In this document: piece after piece, positions 1 to 11,100 of the stretch | How positions within the stretch are numbered: the stretch's first letter is position 1 | Layout: each line of letters begins with the position of its first letter | From: Thamnocephalis sphaerospora | Taxonomy: Eukaryota > Zoopagomycota > Zoopagomycetes > Zoopagales > Sigmoideomycetaceae | Direction: 5' to 3' | Length of the DNA: 64,000 nt | Assembly: GCA_003614735.1 (NCBI GenBank) | Contig: KZ992427.1 | Location: 1-64,000, forward strand | The notes under the pieces: generated by a model | Database searches by the model: none | What the model saw: only the letters and a program-made list of their open reading frames with translations | What the model was told of the DNA's origin: nothing | Translations under genes and position numbers: made by a program

Positions 1-333
1 GATACAGCCCGTCAGCAGCGCCGTGACCGCACACGCGACATTGACATAGGATGCATCATCGAAGATGCGGTAGAGCAGTATCGTAAAGAAAGACTTGTGC
101 CTACGCACCAAGAAGCTGCCAGCGCGTCCGATGCTACCAGCTCTGGCGCAGCACAGCTGCAAACAGTTGACAAGAAAAAGGCAGCCGGAGCAGAGTGCGC
201 AGAAAACACGGATACGCTGTCTATCGAGCAAGAAAAGAAGCTGGCCTATCAGTACTTTATGGATCTTCCACTCGGCCGTGGGCAGGGCACAGGAGAATTC
301 CTACGCGCCAGTGCTATTCGCATGCTTTTCTGA
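1..333 (+). CDS. 3' end of an unidentified protein-coding gene (partial)
   Basis: The frame is open from the first base of the window and stops at 331-333, so only about the last 110 residues are visible. The visible part starts Arg/Gln/Asp-rich, passes through an Ala/Ser/Lys-rich stretch that is probably disordered, and ends with a short segment containing the motif LAYQYFMDLPLG. I recognise no family. The upstream part lies outside the window. A shadow frame at 95-751 overlaps it but has no protein-like character. Confidence 0.45.
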   Translation, partial: DTARQQRRDRTRDIDIGCIIEDAVEQYRKERLVPTHQEAASASDATSSGAAQLQTVDKKKAAGAECAENTDTLSIEQEKKLAYQYFMDLPLGRGQGTGEFLRASAIRMLF

Positions 334-597
334 CCACTTTGACCAAAATGGCGACAAATGTGCGCCGATAAATTACTACGCACGCGTACGTTCTTACAAG
401 TGCATTTTGGTGAAGATGAGCATTGGGCATAGAGGCCACTTAGTGAGATATAGCGTAACAAGTAGGCATAATGTGCAGAGACAAGAGAAACAGGGGGATA
501 ACAAAGTGGCAGCAGAAGAGGCGGATGCAGTGTGCGATCGGCGGCAAATAGCCATATGTTTTTCGGCAATACATCTTGAGCAGGATGTATTCAGCGA

Positions 598-3447
598 CTA
601 CGCGTCTCCTGCGGCGTCGGCAGCAGATGGATGCACCGAGCGAGGTGTGCCATGGGCACTTCCGACGCTGTTGGCGCCGGCAGCGGCGTTGCCATGCCGT
701 GCGGCAGCAGCAGCAGCGGCAGCAGCAGGCGGCATGTGCGGACCTGCGTAGTAATAGGCGCCTCCGGCTGCATCACCTCCCTCTGCGTACGGTAGACCAT
801 AATATACCGTGCCACCGGCTGTAGTTGTGTTTTGTGGCGGTAGTGGAGGCATGTAGGCGGGCACACCGCCCGTATACGGCACGAACTGCGGCACCGCCTG
901 CGGAGATCCGTTCACATCCATGGTAGCTGCGTTCACGTAGGTAGGCACCGGGAAGCCGCTATAATAACCGCCGTTTGATGTGTTTACGGGTGTGACCGGC
1001 ACCACCAGCCCGCTTGGTGTCTGGAACAGGATCGGCTGCGGAGGAGCCATGGGTTGCGGCGGCTGTGACGTTAGCGGCTGGCTTGTGGGCGCCTGTGATA
1101 CGGTCGGCAGCAGTCCACCTGGCTGTGCCATGGCATACGGAGCACCTTCAGCCATTGGAATCGTCAGACCGTTTGCGGCCGTGTACAGGTAGACAACTGG
1201 CGCGGCTGAGTGTGCTGTGCTGACGGTATTGGCCGCGTTGGCCGCGGCAGCAGCCACGCCAGCGCTAGCTACCGCCTCGGCCGTTGGGCCCGGTGGCCGT
1301 ATGGCATCGGCGCCGACCGACTCTGCGACAGCACCACTTCCGGTCGCTTCAGAAGATGTGCCATTGCCTAATGTCTGCGTTGCTATCTCTTTTACCATAG
1401 GCCGCTGTGCTCCACCTGCAGCAGGCGAGGCTGCTGCTGTTGCTGCTGTTGCGGGTGCAGCCGCCGGTACAGCATTGGCCGGCTTGCCCACTGTTGGTGG
1501 CATACGCACCGCGGCGTCGTCGTTGATGCCTGACCGGCCCGAGAGCGTTACATTCACGACATTTCCAAAGCGGATCTGCCGACCTGCAGGACTCTTGCCG
1601 GCATCGTTCGCAGATGCTGTCACATTGTCGTTCGCCTTGCTGAGCTTGGTAGCAGCTGACGCTGATCCTGCCAGTCCGGCCTTTTTAGCTGGCATGACTG
1701 CCGCGTTTGATGCTGTTGTTCATATCTGCCGTTAGCTTATGCCAATGCCACAGTCAATATAAATGACTGCTGCCAACTGTACCCTCACCCTTTGTATTCG
1801 GCTTTATACCACGCATTGGCTGTACCATTTTGGCTTTGGATCCTGCAGCAGACGCGCCAGCCTGGGTCGGCGCATTATCAGGCTTGACAGGCGGTGCTTG
1901 CGTGCGATCTTCCGCCTTTGCAGGCGGCAAAGTCGATGCATTTGCCTGCTGCGGTCGCACAGGTGGTGCTGGGTAGGCTGCACCGCGACCACGCCCACGT
2001 GCAAAACCCCAAGGGCGAATGTTGCCCCGAGGCGGTCGATGCCAGCGGTTACCAGGTGGCCCGCCACGGAAGCCGCCTCGTGGAGGTCCATGCCACCTCT
2101 CCGGCTATGCGTTTCGAAACAAGCAAATTAATAGGCATTAGCACAGCATGCTACACCGACAGAGTCACCGTGATAAGAGCTTACCGCGTCATCAACAGGC
2201 CCGCCGCGACCTCGCCATCCGCCCGGACCACCACGGGCAAACGGTCTTGTCTGGGTGCGTTCCAGATGTTCAAACCCATCGTGACCCCATCGTGCATTGA
2301 AGCCAGGTGCTTGTGCCGGTACCTGTACTGGTGTCTGTGTCGGTGTTTGTGCTGGTGCCTGTGCTGGCTCATGTGCTGATGTCGATGCTGATGTCGATGC
2401 CGATGCCGGTACCGCTGTAGATGCTGCTGCCGGGGTTGCTGGCTGACTGGCTGCCGATGCCCGCTGTTTTGTGTCTGTAGCTGTGGCTACTGTGGACTGA
2501 GCTGCCGCGGCTGGCGCCGCATCTCGGGACTTTTGCGACTTGGAACTTGCGCCTGCTTTGTCTGCCACCGGCTTAATCGGCGGAGTTGCTGCCTTCGCCT
2601 CGCCTGTCACTGCCGCCTTGGGTGTACCAGCTTTATCTCCTGCCTTTGCGTTGACAGCTGGCGGTGTGTTTGGTGCAGCTAAAGGCATACCGCCACGTCC
2701 ACGAGGTCCAAATCCACCACGTCCACGGGGTGTGCCACGCATCGGCGCGCCACGCATCGATGCACCACGACCACGGAATCCACCACGACCTGGGCGGCGA
2801 TTACGTAGGCCAGCCGGCATAAAGCGATCGTCATGGCTCCAAAACTCGCCAATATGCGGTACAAATGACGGATCCTCAGCCAGACGCTGCCTATAGGTAT
2901 CCCGCTGCCTCTGTCGGCGTTCAAACGCAGTTTCCGATCGACCACGCGGCGGAGGAGGGCCGATGGCACGCGTGGACGGTGCCGCACCTTTAACCGGCGG
3001 CCGCTTTGGTGCTGCTGGCTTGGCCACCTTGGTCGATGCTGCACCCTTCTTCGCTGCCGCGGCATCCCGATTTCCGGCGACCTTTGTCGCCATTGCATCG
3101 GTCTGCTCAGCATCGTCCTCTTCGGTACCCGACGTGCCAAGCTGTTCGTTTGCGTTTTCGCCATCCTCCTCATCCTCTTCTTCTTCATCGTCATCGTTGT
3201 CGTCGACATCCTCTTCTTCTTCGTCGCTTACTTCATCCTCCTCTTCGTCCTCGACATTCTCGTGACCCGTCCCGACACCAGCGTCCTTCTCGTCCACCTC
3301 TTCATCCTCTTCATCCGTAGCAGATCCGATGGTGCCTTCAGAATAGTCGGAAAGCGGTTCTTCGTCCGGTTCTCCAGACACTCGACGTGCTCGTGGTCCA
3401 CGGCGTAGAAGAAGGTCCATGCTTTTTACGCCAATACGCATAGCCAA
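598..3447 (-). CDS. CASC3: Barentsz/CASC3 (MLN51) family exon-junction-complex protein
   Basis: Model: complement(598..1697, 1789..2104, 2185..3447), 893 codons with stop. The acidic N-terminus (about residues 20-125, long Glu/Asp runs) is followed by the Btz/SELOR core near residues 200-230. There DPSFVPHIGEFWSHDDRF matches the family pattern in which this segment wraps eIF4A-III. After it come an RGG-rich stretch (RGAPMRGTPRGRGG) and a long Ala/Pro/Gln-rich, presumably disordered C-terminus with a run of nine Ala. In known systems the family is a core exon-junction-complex subunit that clamps eIF4A-III on spliced mRNA. Both introns use GTAAG/GTGAG donors and AG acceptors and keep frame. The start could also be the second Met at about residue 10. 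The C-terminal composition is biased, but the frame is continuous. Assignment rests on the Btz motif and overall architecture. Confidence 0.82.
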
Positions 3448-4050
3448 AGTTAGTCTATCATGGCTGCAACGTCCAAATGCACATCCTGTTCCACCGCAGA
3501 CCCACAGTGGAGCCTAGCAAAACGACCTGGGCGACTCACCTGTTGTTTCGCTGCTACAGCCAAACTTGAAGTCCTACCAGGGAAGGAGAAGGGGCGCGCG
3601 CGAGAGAGAGGGGGAGAGAGAGAGAGCAAGTGCGAGTCGGTACGGTTGGATAGTGTAGCGCGCTTTACGCTGAACTCGGTGTCAGATCTGCTGTCCCAGC
3701 AAGCTGCGGCACATCAAAGCGCCGAATGTCGATGCAGCCGAGCAGACAACGTATGCAGAGAGGCAAGCGTAGCAGAGTAGGGCAGACAGTGGCGGTAGTG
3801 ACGACAACGACAATGGCTGGTGGTGTTGGCGCCAACAAGAAACTCGCACTACGTAAACGAAAAACTGACGTTGCTCCATACAAGCTCAACGCTCTCACCT
3901 GCGCACCACATACATTGTCACCCACGCTCCCATCCGCTGTCTTCTCGTTCCTGCCGCTCTGTGGCAGACTATATGCGCTTAGATTTCTAGCTTCAGCGGT
4001 TATTCGTTGGTGTTGCTGGCTGCTGGCCTGTTCTGCTGCGCTCTGGCGCC
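3448..4050. promoter_or_regulatory. Divergent intergenic region between CASC3 and the F-box gene
   Basis: About 600 bp separates two outward-facing start codons. It holds a GA-rich simple repeat (3602-3627) and several short open frames on both strands with no protein-like content. It probably contains both promoters. I saw no clear TATA box and no RNA gene. Confidence 0.4.
3602..3627. repeat. GA microsatellite
   Basis: An imperfect (GA)n tract interrupted by a GGGG, lying in the divergent promoter region upstream of the F-box-like gene and CASC3. Confidence 0.85.
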
Positions 4051-5658
4051 ATGACCTCACACGCTAAGCTAGTTCAACTGGTTACCACGCTGCCTGCAAG
4101 CGACCGACTGTGCCTACTCGTTCTAGCAGGCGGACACGCTGTGACCTGTCTGGCAGCCACATGCTGCACACTACGTGACACACTGCTGAGGGACCAGCAG
4201 TTGTGGCGCAGGCTGTACTTGACACGATATCCAGCGCACATTCAGGAGCGGGAGCAGGCATTTCTCTACTGGTGTGCTCGCACTGACGCCATACGCAAAC
4301 ACGGTAGCAGCCGGCTTGCCGGCTTGGTAGGCACGTGGACCACCCAAGAACTTTGGACACAGCTTGACTGGAGTGACGCGTTTCGTCGGCGAACCACGAC
4401 GGCGAACAACTGGCGACAGAACCGGTATGTTCGCCACACAGTGCCACTGCCCGCACCAGAGAACAGCAAGGTCTGGCGATTGATGGCCCAATCGGCAACG
4501 GGTGTGGTGCTTCAAAGCAGACCCCGTTGTAGCTACTCAAAATCGCTCATCTGTCTGCTAGAGTGTGGCACTGTGCCGCGTGATGAGAAAGAACGCCGGT
4601 CATACCAGCGGATGGCAATGGCCATGGCAAAATCACCACGGCTACGCAAGGAGGCTGATGTCAACGCGCCAGGTCCGCGTCTGTACCACTTAACTCTGCC
4701 AACACCGGACTACCATACGGCCTACGAGCACAGACACATTAGCGGTCGCTACATGATATCGTGTATCCGCAATCACAAATGTAAAACAACGACGCTGGAT
4801 GTGTTTGTAGTAGGCGCGTCAGACGCTCTCCACCACACTGTACTGGGGGGCGATCTGCGCCCGCTAGCCGTGCAAGGACGCTGGGCACTCCTGCTACAAC
4901 GGCAACAGGGCGACAGCCATGCTTGCCATCTGAGACTATGGGATATGGGATGTAACCGAGAAGGCGCCGTTCTGTTGCTGGCGGAATATCCTGAAAGCGT
5001 GTGCTTTCTCAGGGTCGACGATCACTCGGCCGTCATCTACATCATGCACCAGACTAAATCTGACGGCATACTGCACTGGTCGGTCTATCGGCTGTCGACC
5101 GATCAGTCGCCGGCGCTGATACAGCAGGACAAGATACATTTGCCAAACAACACGCTTATTCATGCTAGCACGCATCGCTTCTGGACAGACAATGACCGAA
5201 ATCGAGGCCACATTTTCCTCGTGATGCAGGGCCAAAACATGGTGCAAAGCATCATAGCCCACTCTGTTCCTCTGACCCATTCTGTCTACCTCGCTCCGTC
5301 GTCCGTGATGCACTATCCAGCACCCAAGCTATGTGCCACGCCACTTTCCAAAGGCTTTGCATGTTATACGGACGACAAGCTGGTCGTGTATTCTGCGGGA
5401 GAAACCCAACCTCGTTGCCAGTTCCGGCTGCCAGTTCCCACCACGTATCTGCCGGTCATCGACAACATCTGCTTCCAGCATGTAGTACACCACGGCCAAC
5501 ACCATACCAGCATTGTGGACGCTGACACGGGCAAAGTGCTTCCGCATGCACTTGACGATGATGTGCGTATTGGAGCATATGCCGTTTTAATAACCGGCAT
5601 TGTACGCATCATTCCCGGTCGTGCCGAGCTGGAAGTGCTGGACTATGGCGCAGCATAG
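4051..5658 (+). CDS. F-box-like domain protein, single exon, 535 aa
   Basis: One uninterrupted frame from ATG at 4051 to TAG at 5656-5658. Residues about 12-60 read like an F-box-like helix bundle: the motif LPASDRLCLLVLAGG, then LAATCCTLRDTLLRDQQLWRRLY, which matches the usual pattern of a hydrophobic hit, a 'C..LR....D..LWR.LY' helix and a Trp. The remaining 450 residues have regularly spaced short beta-like segments (for example WALLLQRQ, AVIYIMHQ, HIFLVMQG) and could form a beta-propeller or similar substrate-binding fold; no repeat signature is strong enough to name. F-box proteins usually recruit substrates to SCF ubiquitin ligases through Skp1. It is intronless, unlike most of its neighbours. 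The specific target is unknown. Confidence 0.6.
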   Translation: MTSHAKLVQLVTTLPASDRLCLLVLAGGHAVTCLAATCCTLRDTLLRDQQLWRRLYLTRYPAHIQEREQAFLYWCARTDAIRKHGSSRLAGLVGTWTTQELWTQLDWSDAFRRRTTTANNWRQNRYVRHTVPLPAPENSKVWRLMAQSATGVVLQSRPRCSYSKSLICLLECGTVPRDEKERRSYQRMAMAMAKSPRLRKEADVNAPGPRLYHLTLPTPDYHTAYEHRHISGRYMISCIRNHKCKTTTLDVFVVGASDALHHTVLGGDLRPLAVQGRWALLLQRQQGDSHACHLRLWDMGCNREGAVLLLAEYPESVCFLRVDDHSAVIYIMHQTKSDGILHWSVYRLSTDQSPALIQQDKIHLPNNTLIHASTHRFWTDNDRNRGHIFLVMQGQNMVQSIIAHSVPLTHSVYLAPSSVMHYPAPKLCATPLSKGFACYTDDKLVVYSAGETQPRCQFRLPVPTTYLPVIDNICFQHVVHHGQHHTSIVDADTGKVLPHALDDDVRIGAYAVLITGIVRIIPGRAELEVLDYGAA

Positions 5659-6173
5659 TTGTTTTTGCAGACACAGTAATTGCAGCTCCAGATCGTAAAT
5701 CTACACCCAAGAGATGATTCTGCTGAAAAGTTTTGCCAGCATCTCACCATTTGCAACATACTAAAGAGGTCAGTAAGATGTACTGTGCGCAAACTACCGC
5801 TGTACACTCTAAGTATGCCAAATTCACCCAGTCTCTATCGTACAGCAACATGGATTTTACGAGAACCAACGATGCTGTGGCTTTTTTTTTGTTAACTACA
5901 CGTATATACGATAGGATCGCTTGCAGTCGCTCCAGATGCTGAGCTGTAATGGCCAGCATAGGCGCAGGATCGCACAGTGGAAACGCCAGCAACATATTAA
6001 ATGTAGAGTAGCTTTTGCAGACTAGGTGCGGTGTAGCAGCTATTTCTGCACGCTTTTTAGTATGCAATGTCCTATAGCAATGGCTATTGTTGTTTGGGTG
6101 GCGTTTGTGTCCTCTAGTGGCACATCTTGATCAAGCAAGTCACGTCCATCAGGCGCACGCCATCATCGTGGCC
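5659..6173. other. Intergenic spacer, F-box gene to cystathionine beta-synthase
   Basis: Roughly 515 bp with a T-run near 5882-5890 and short overlapping open frames without recognisable content. It must hold the 3' end of the F-box transcript and the promoter of the CBS gene. Nothing else was identified. Confidence 0.4.
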
Positions 6174-8108
6174 ATGGCATCATCGCCATCACCCAGCGTG
6201 CTCTGCACCACCTCAATCTACTCTGCGCCATTCCCCCGAGCCATCACAGCCGCAAGCATGTCCTTTGTCGGAAACACCCCGTCGGTCGTACTTCGTCTTC
6301 CTGGTACACAGGAACAGACGCTAGAAGTGGCAGCCAAGCTCGAGTACCGGAATGCAACCGGTTCCATAAAAGATCGCGTGGCCGACTGGTATATTGGCGG
6401 TGAGCGAGCACACGTATACCAAGTGCAGCGGCGCCACTTGGCTAGCTGACGCCATATTATTTTGCAGACCTAAAGGCCAAGGGACATTTGGTACCCGGTG
6501 TGACGCTGGTTGTGCCGTCTACCGGCAACTTGGGCAAGTGGATGCTGCGCTCCATCAGACGCGCTGCGCCTCTAACAAGCATACTACCCTGTAGCTATCG
6601 CATTGGCAGCACGTTCGCATTCGGAGGGCTTCAATGTCATTGCTGTGGTACCGGAAAGCACTAGCTTTGATCGTATTCGTCTGCTCAAAGCACAAGGTGT
6701 GGAGATTGTGCGCACGCCCGCAGGTGTACGATCCACTTCCGACGAGAGCCGCCATGCCGTTGCGCGTCGTATTGCCTCTGGTCTGGCCAAAGCCATTGTA
6801 ATCGATGAGGTGGGTATAGCACAAGCGACACAGCTACTCTGCCCTTATATATCGTGTACTAGTCCACCGAATCACTTTGGCCGGCCGACTGTTACGCGTC
6901 GCTTGCCAGCGAGATTGTCCAGGATAGCGGTGATCACCTGGATGTGCTGGTCGTTGGAGTCGAGTCAGGAGGTGAGGGCGTGGCCACAGTAGCGAGCAAC
7001 GTGGCTGCAGAGTGCTGATGATGCTAACGTGCGACCGTCCACTAGGTGCCATTGCTGGACTCGGCAGCCACCTTCGCAAACGCTACCCTGCGCTGAAAGT
7101 AGTCGGGGTTTTGCCAAACGGCGCAAACATACACGGAGAAACCGACGCGCCGCTACGTAGGGTAGGCCCTTTCGGCAACAGCACGGTGGGCAGACACGCT
7201 GACAGATCACACGCGGCAGGAATGGAAGGTGGAAGACATTGGTGCTGACTCGAGCACGACGCACATTGGCGCGGCCGAGGTGGATGCGTGGATCCATGTA
7301 TCGGACCGCGATGCCTACTCGACAGCACGTCATCTGATTCGTGATTTCGGTGCTCTGCCTGGTAAAGCAGCGACGAGCTATGGTCCATCTGTGGAGATGA
7401 GTTAATCATCTTGCTTAGGTCCATCTGGTGGCGCCGCCATTTTTGCTGCTCGCGCGTACGCACAACAGGCTGGTCTTGCGTCGGCGCGCATTGTCGCGGT
7501 CATCAACGATAGTGCCACAGCATACCAATCCACACTATTGAATGATGATTGGCTGTTGGATCAGGATCTTGCTGACGCCGATCTACTGCGCGACATCCAG
7601 CATGATCTACTGGAAAAGTATCGTGGAGTATGTGCCTGTAGAGTGAGCGAGCACGCCGGCTGTCAGTCCACTAACCAGACATCTGTCATGCGTGCAGGCC
7701 AGCGTGGAGGATCTACAGTTGCCAGCGGCAGTGACCGTGCGCGGTTCGTCAAGCGTCGCGGATGCACTAGATATCATGATTGAGCGCGAGTTTTCGCAGC
7801 TGCCAGTGATCGATACGCATCGTAAAATGATCGGATTCGTCTACGATGCCGATCTACGCGCGTCAGTGGACGGGAATCGTGCCACAGCTGGTGAGCCGGT
7901 AGAGCGTTATATGCATCGCTTCCACACTGGACGCGGTGAGCGTCGTCTTTACCAGGTGATCACGCCCGACACCTCACTGGCCGAGCTAGCACGTTTCTTC
8001 GAGAAACACAGCGCGGCGTTTGTAACCGACGCAGACCGGCGCTGGTGTCTGGCAGTCGTGACAAAGCATGATCTCATCCGCTTTATGACCAGCCGCCGCC
8101 AATTCTAA
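6174..8108 (+). CDS. CBS: Divergent cystathionine beta-synthase-like PLP enzyme with C-terminal CBS pair
   Basis: Model: join(6174..6399, 6468..6533, 6595..6809, 6863..6971, 7046..7156, 7206..7361, 7419..7627, 7698..8108), frame kept throughout, about 500 aa. The family condenses serine and homocysteine to cystathionine with PLP. Visible landmarks are GNTPSVVL at the N-terminus, the PLP lysine in ATGSIKDR, a substrate loop reading STGNL, ESTSFDRIRLLKAQGVEIVR, a glycine phosphate loop reading VESGGAIAG, and LPGPSGG near the pyridine-binding serine. The last exon encodes two CBS repeats (SVADALDIMIEREFSQLPVID, about 20 residues each core), normally an adenosyl-ligand regulatory module. There is no room for the N-terminal heme region of the animal enzyme. 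Several active-site loops differ from the usual TSGNTG and GTGGT forms, so the exact reaction is uncertain. Start at 6174 chosen for its context and position just before GNTP. Intron 2 is GC-AG. Convergent with the Rif1-like gene, 76 bp apart. Confidence 0.85.
6534..6594 (+). other. GC-AG intron in the CBS-like gene
   Basis: Donor reads TTGG|GCAAGT and acceptor CTGTAG|CT, 61 nt. Splicing gives ...STGNLAIALAARS..., which keeps the substrate loop in frame; no GT donor nearby does so. The GCAAGT hexamer is the usual form of non-canonical GC donors. Confidence 0.8.
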
Positions 8109-8184
8109 GCAAATATCGTTCTATTGTAGCAGGGTGCTTATGCTGGTGCATGCACAAATCGTTATAAATGCTATCGTGCATGTC

Positions 8185-11100
8185 CTAAGGTTTGCACGGT
8201 GCACTGCGTTCCACGAGCGCGCGCGTAACATTGCCCGCCAGACGTAGCAGACGCTCGTGCAGCAGTAGTAGATCACTAATGCAGGAGTCGAAAAGGTACT
8301 GGTGAGCGACAAGACCAGACATCGCAAATTACGTGCATCTTACCTGGATGGCATCTGGCGTAAAGTATCCTCATCTATGCGGTCCAGCTGCGTAAATGGA
8401 GTGTTTTCCGGTGTACATACCGTTGATGCACTGATGTCTGTGGATGGTTCTGGTGGCGGTGAAGTTTCTGTAGATTTTGGCATGGTGTTTGGTTTGTCGC
8501 ATGACATTACGCTGGTGGCTTGGGCTTGGGCTGCATTATCTAAGCTTTTTTCAATGGCGTCCGCAAAGATCTCTGGCGTATACTGCGCCCGATTGGCAGT
8601 TGGCTCAATACGAAACGGATTGCCGTCCGCAATCGCATCACCGCTACGTGCTAGGCTGCGCGATGCAGTCGCAAACAGCAAACGTGCTCCCCTTGGTGTA
8701 TTGGGAACGTCAATGACCACATTCGACGTTGGGCGAGGGCGGTGTGCGGTGGCCGGCACAACCGATGGTGCATCCTGACGAAGCCTTTTTGTCAAAGAAT
8801 GCTCAGCTACGAGCGGGTTAGCATATACATATAGGCTAGTGGCCGACATGCAATGATGCTAGTACGACTCACCATTGGCCACGGTAGGCACCTGTGCGGG
8901 CTGAGCAGCAGATTTGCTTTCCAAAAGCTCCAAAGCTCGTTTACCTGTGAGCAGCAGGTTATTGGCACCATGTGGTTAAGATATGTACGATACAGTACGT
9001 ACGACTATTACTCGGCTGCTGCACGGGTATATGCGAATGATCATCCTGCTGTTGCGCACCAAAGCTACTTTTCGGCGCATTTGTGGGGCCGAAAGCCATC
9101 GTAGATGGTGCTGCAGAGTCGCTCATTTGACGTGGCTGAGCGGTAGTCGTTGAAATGCCGTGGGTCGTCATCGCCGTTGCCGTAGCCTGCATCACTAGCG
9201 CCTTCTCACTGTTCAACACTGCAGCCGAGCTGGTCTGTGTCTCGCATGGTACGGTTGCTTGTGGCGTTGATGCTGAGTTGGCCTCATGCACATGCGCATC
9301 TGCATCTATGGTTTCCCTGGTGAGTTTGATACGTGCCTGGAGTGTGGCCGGGGAGATCTGTAGATGGCATACCGCGGCATTAGCAACGGCTGCCAGATGT
9401 AGGAGGTGCCGGGCACCTACAAGATTGCGCATTTTGGCCGCCTTTAGCGCTACTTTCAGCGAAGCCGGACGAACAATGCGCCGACGAATGCAGAATGTTT
9501 TCTGCCAAAACACCATGGTTTCCCGGGCAATTGAATCATCCTTACACGTCAGACCACGCTCCAATAGATCTGACAGCCTTTCCAACAGCCTGGTGTCAAA
9601 CTTTTCCAAAAAAGCCAGTCTAAGCATGGTAGTATGCCACATATCGTGAAACTAAGTGCACACTATTAGCTTTGGCAGCGTCGCCACTACGCGCTGTCTC
9701 CAAACCCACCCAGCTAAAGGTCCGTGCAAACAGCGCTGTGCCCTCCTTCTGTATCCACGCCTGCAAAATAGGCACAAATCTCATGCTGATGCTCGCCTTG
9801 ACGTTGGGCGGAAGTGCAAGGTGACTGGCATCGGCCATTTTGCCAAAGAACTTGCTTGCCAGGCGGCAGAGCGAAGCGAGTATTTCATCGTTGGAGCTGT
9901 CTTCGCTGGCCAGCTGGAAAAGTCCCGTCAGGACCAGTGTAAAAAACCGTATGTGAACGAATCTGCGTTGGGCCGTTAGGCGGTGGGCGCTGCATTGTGA
10001 ACATGTAGTAATCGTCGGTGCACTCACGCCATATGCTCTGTTGTCTTCCACTGATCATTGTCGACAACACGACCAGCCGGCACACCATAGAGAAATGCAG
10101 GAGAATATTTGCCGCGCTCGGAGCACGAAAGAGGCATCGAATACTCCGAGAAGCGGTACATCTCTGCTAGGAAAATTAGCCAGCTCCTGCAAAGTGGCGT
10201 TGCTAACGTCAGCATCTCCTTGGGTGTGGCTGGGTTATTTCACGCACCAGTGAATAGTTTGTGTCGCAAAGTTGATGTTTCCATCTAGGTAGGCTATGAT
10301 TCCGCCTAGTTGCTCCTTTGCCAATCCAGGCGGCAACAACGAGCCACGCGTGTGTTCGGCCGCTCGGCACCACTGGGTCTGCATTTCCGCAGAAATGTCA
10401 TTCGGCCATCCATGCTCGCAGACATACCTACGCCGACATCCACGCGTTGGTTAATTACGGCCGCTCACACTGTGCACAGTCAAGCACGTACTTGATGGGC
10501 AGAAAGAGAGATCGCTGAAGTAGCCGAACTGGAGGAGTGTTGGCGCCGAGCTGCTGTCCGCGCATCTCACCATAGAATGAATCCATCCTATGCACTGTGC
10601 GCCTCCAAAAGTAAGCACCTATTGTGCGCTACCAAGCGGCGCAGCTGTAACCCACGTAGACATGCCCAGACGGCGGTAACTCCGCCAGGATTCATCTGCG
10701 ATGAGCATAGTTGCAGGATTGAGATCATACTTAGAAATGTTGAGGCGGCATTGTCGCCGCGCACTGCAGTCAGTAGAGTGTCGAGAAGCGCGACTGCGGC
10801 GTTGGTTGGCCGCCCCATGCGCTTTACAAAGCCCACGTGCATAAGAACCTCAAATAGATAGACTGAACACACCGCGTTAAATGGCCTGTACGCTATTGTG
10901 CGGTCGACGCCGACTCACCAACCGGCGTGGTGCATAGTTCGTCCTTTTCCACGGCAATGCCGGCTGCAGAAAGTGCCCCAGCAAGAGTTCTGGCCTCATC
11001 TGTCAAAAAGTACCGTGTTGAGGAGAGTAGCGAAGGAGGCAGATGTCTAACGAGAGTATCTATCAACAAAATTACGGCCTCGCGTACAACCACAGCCTGA

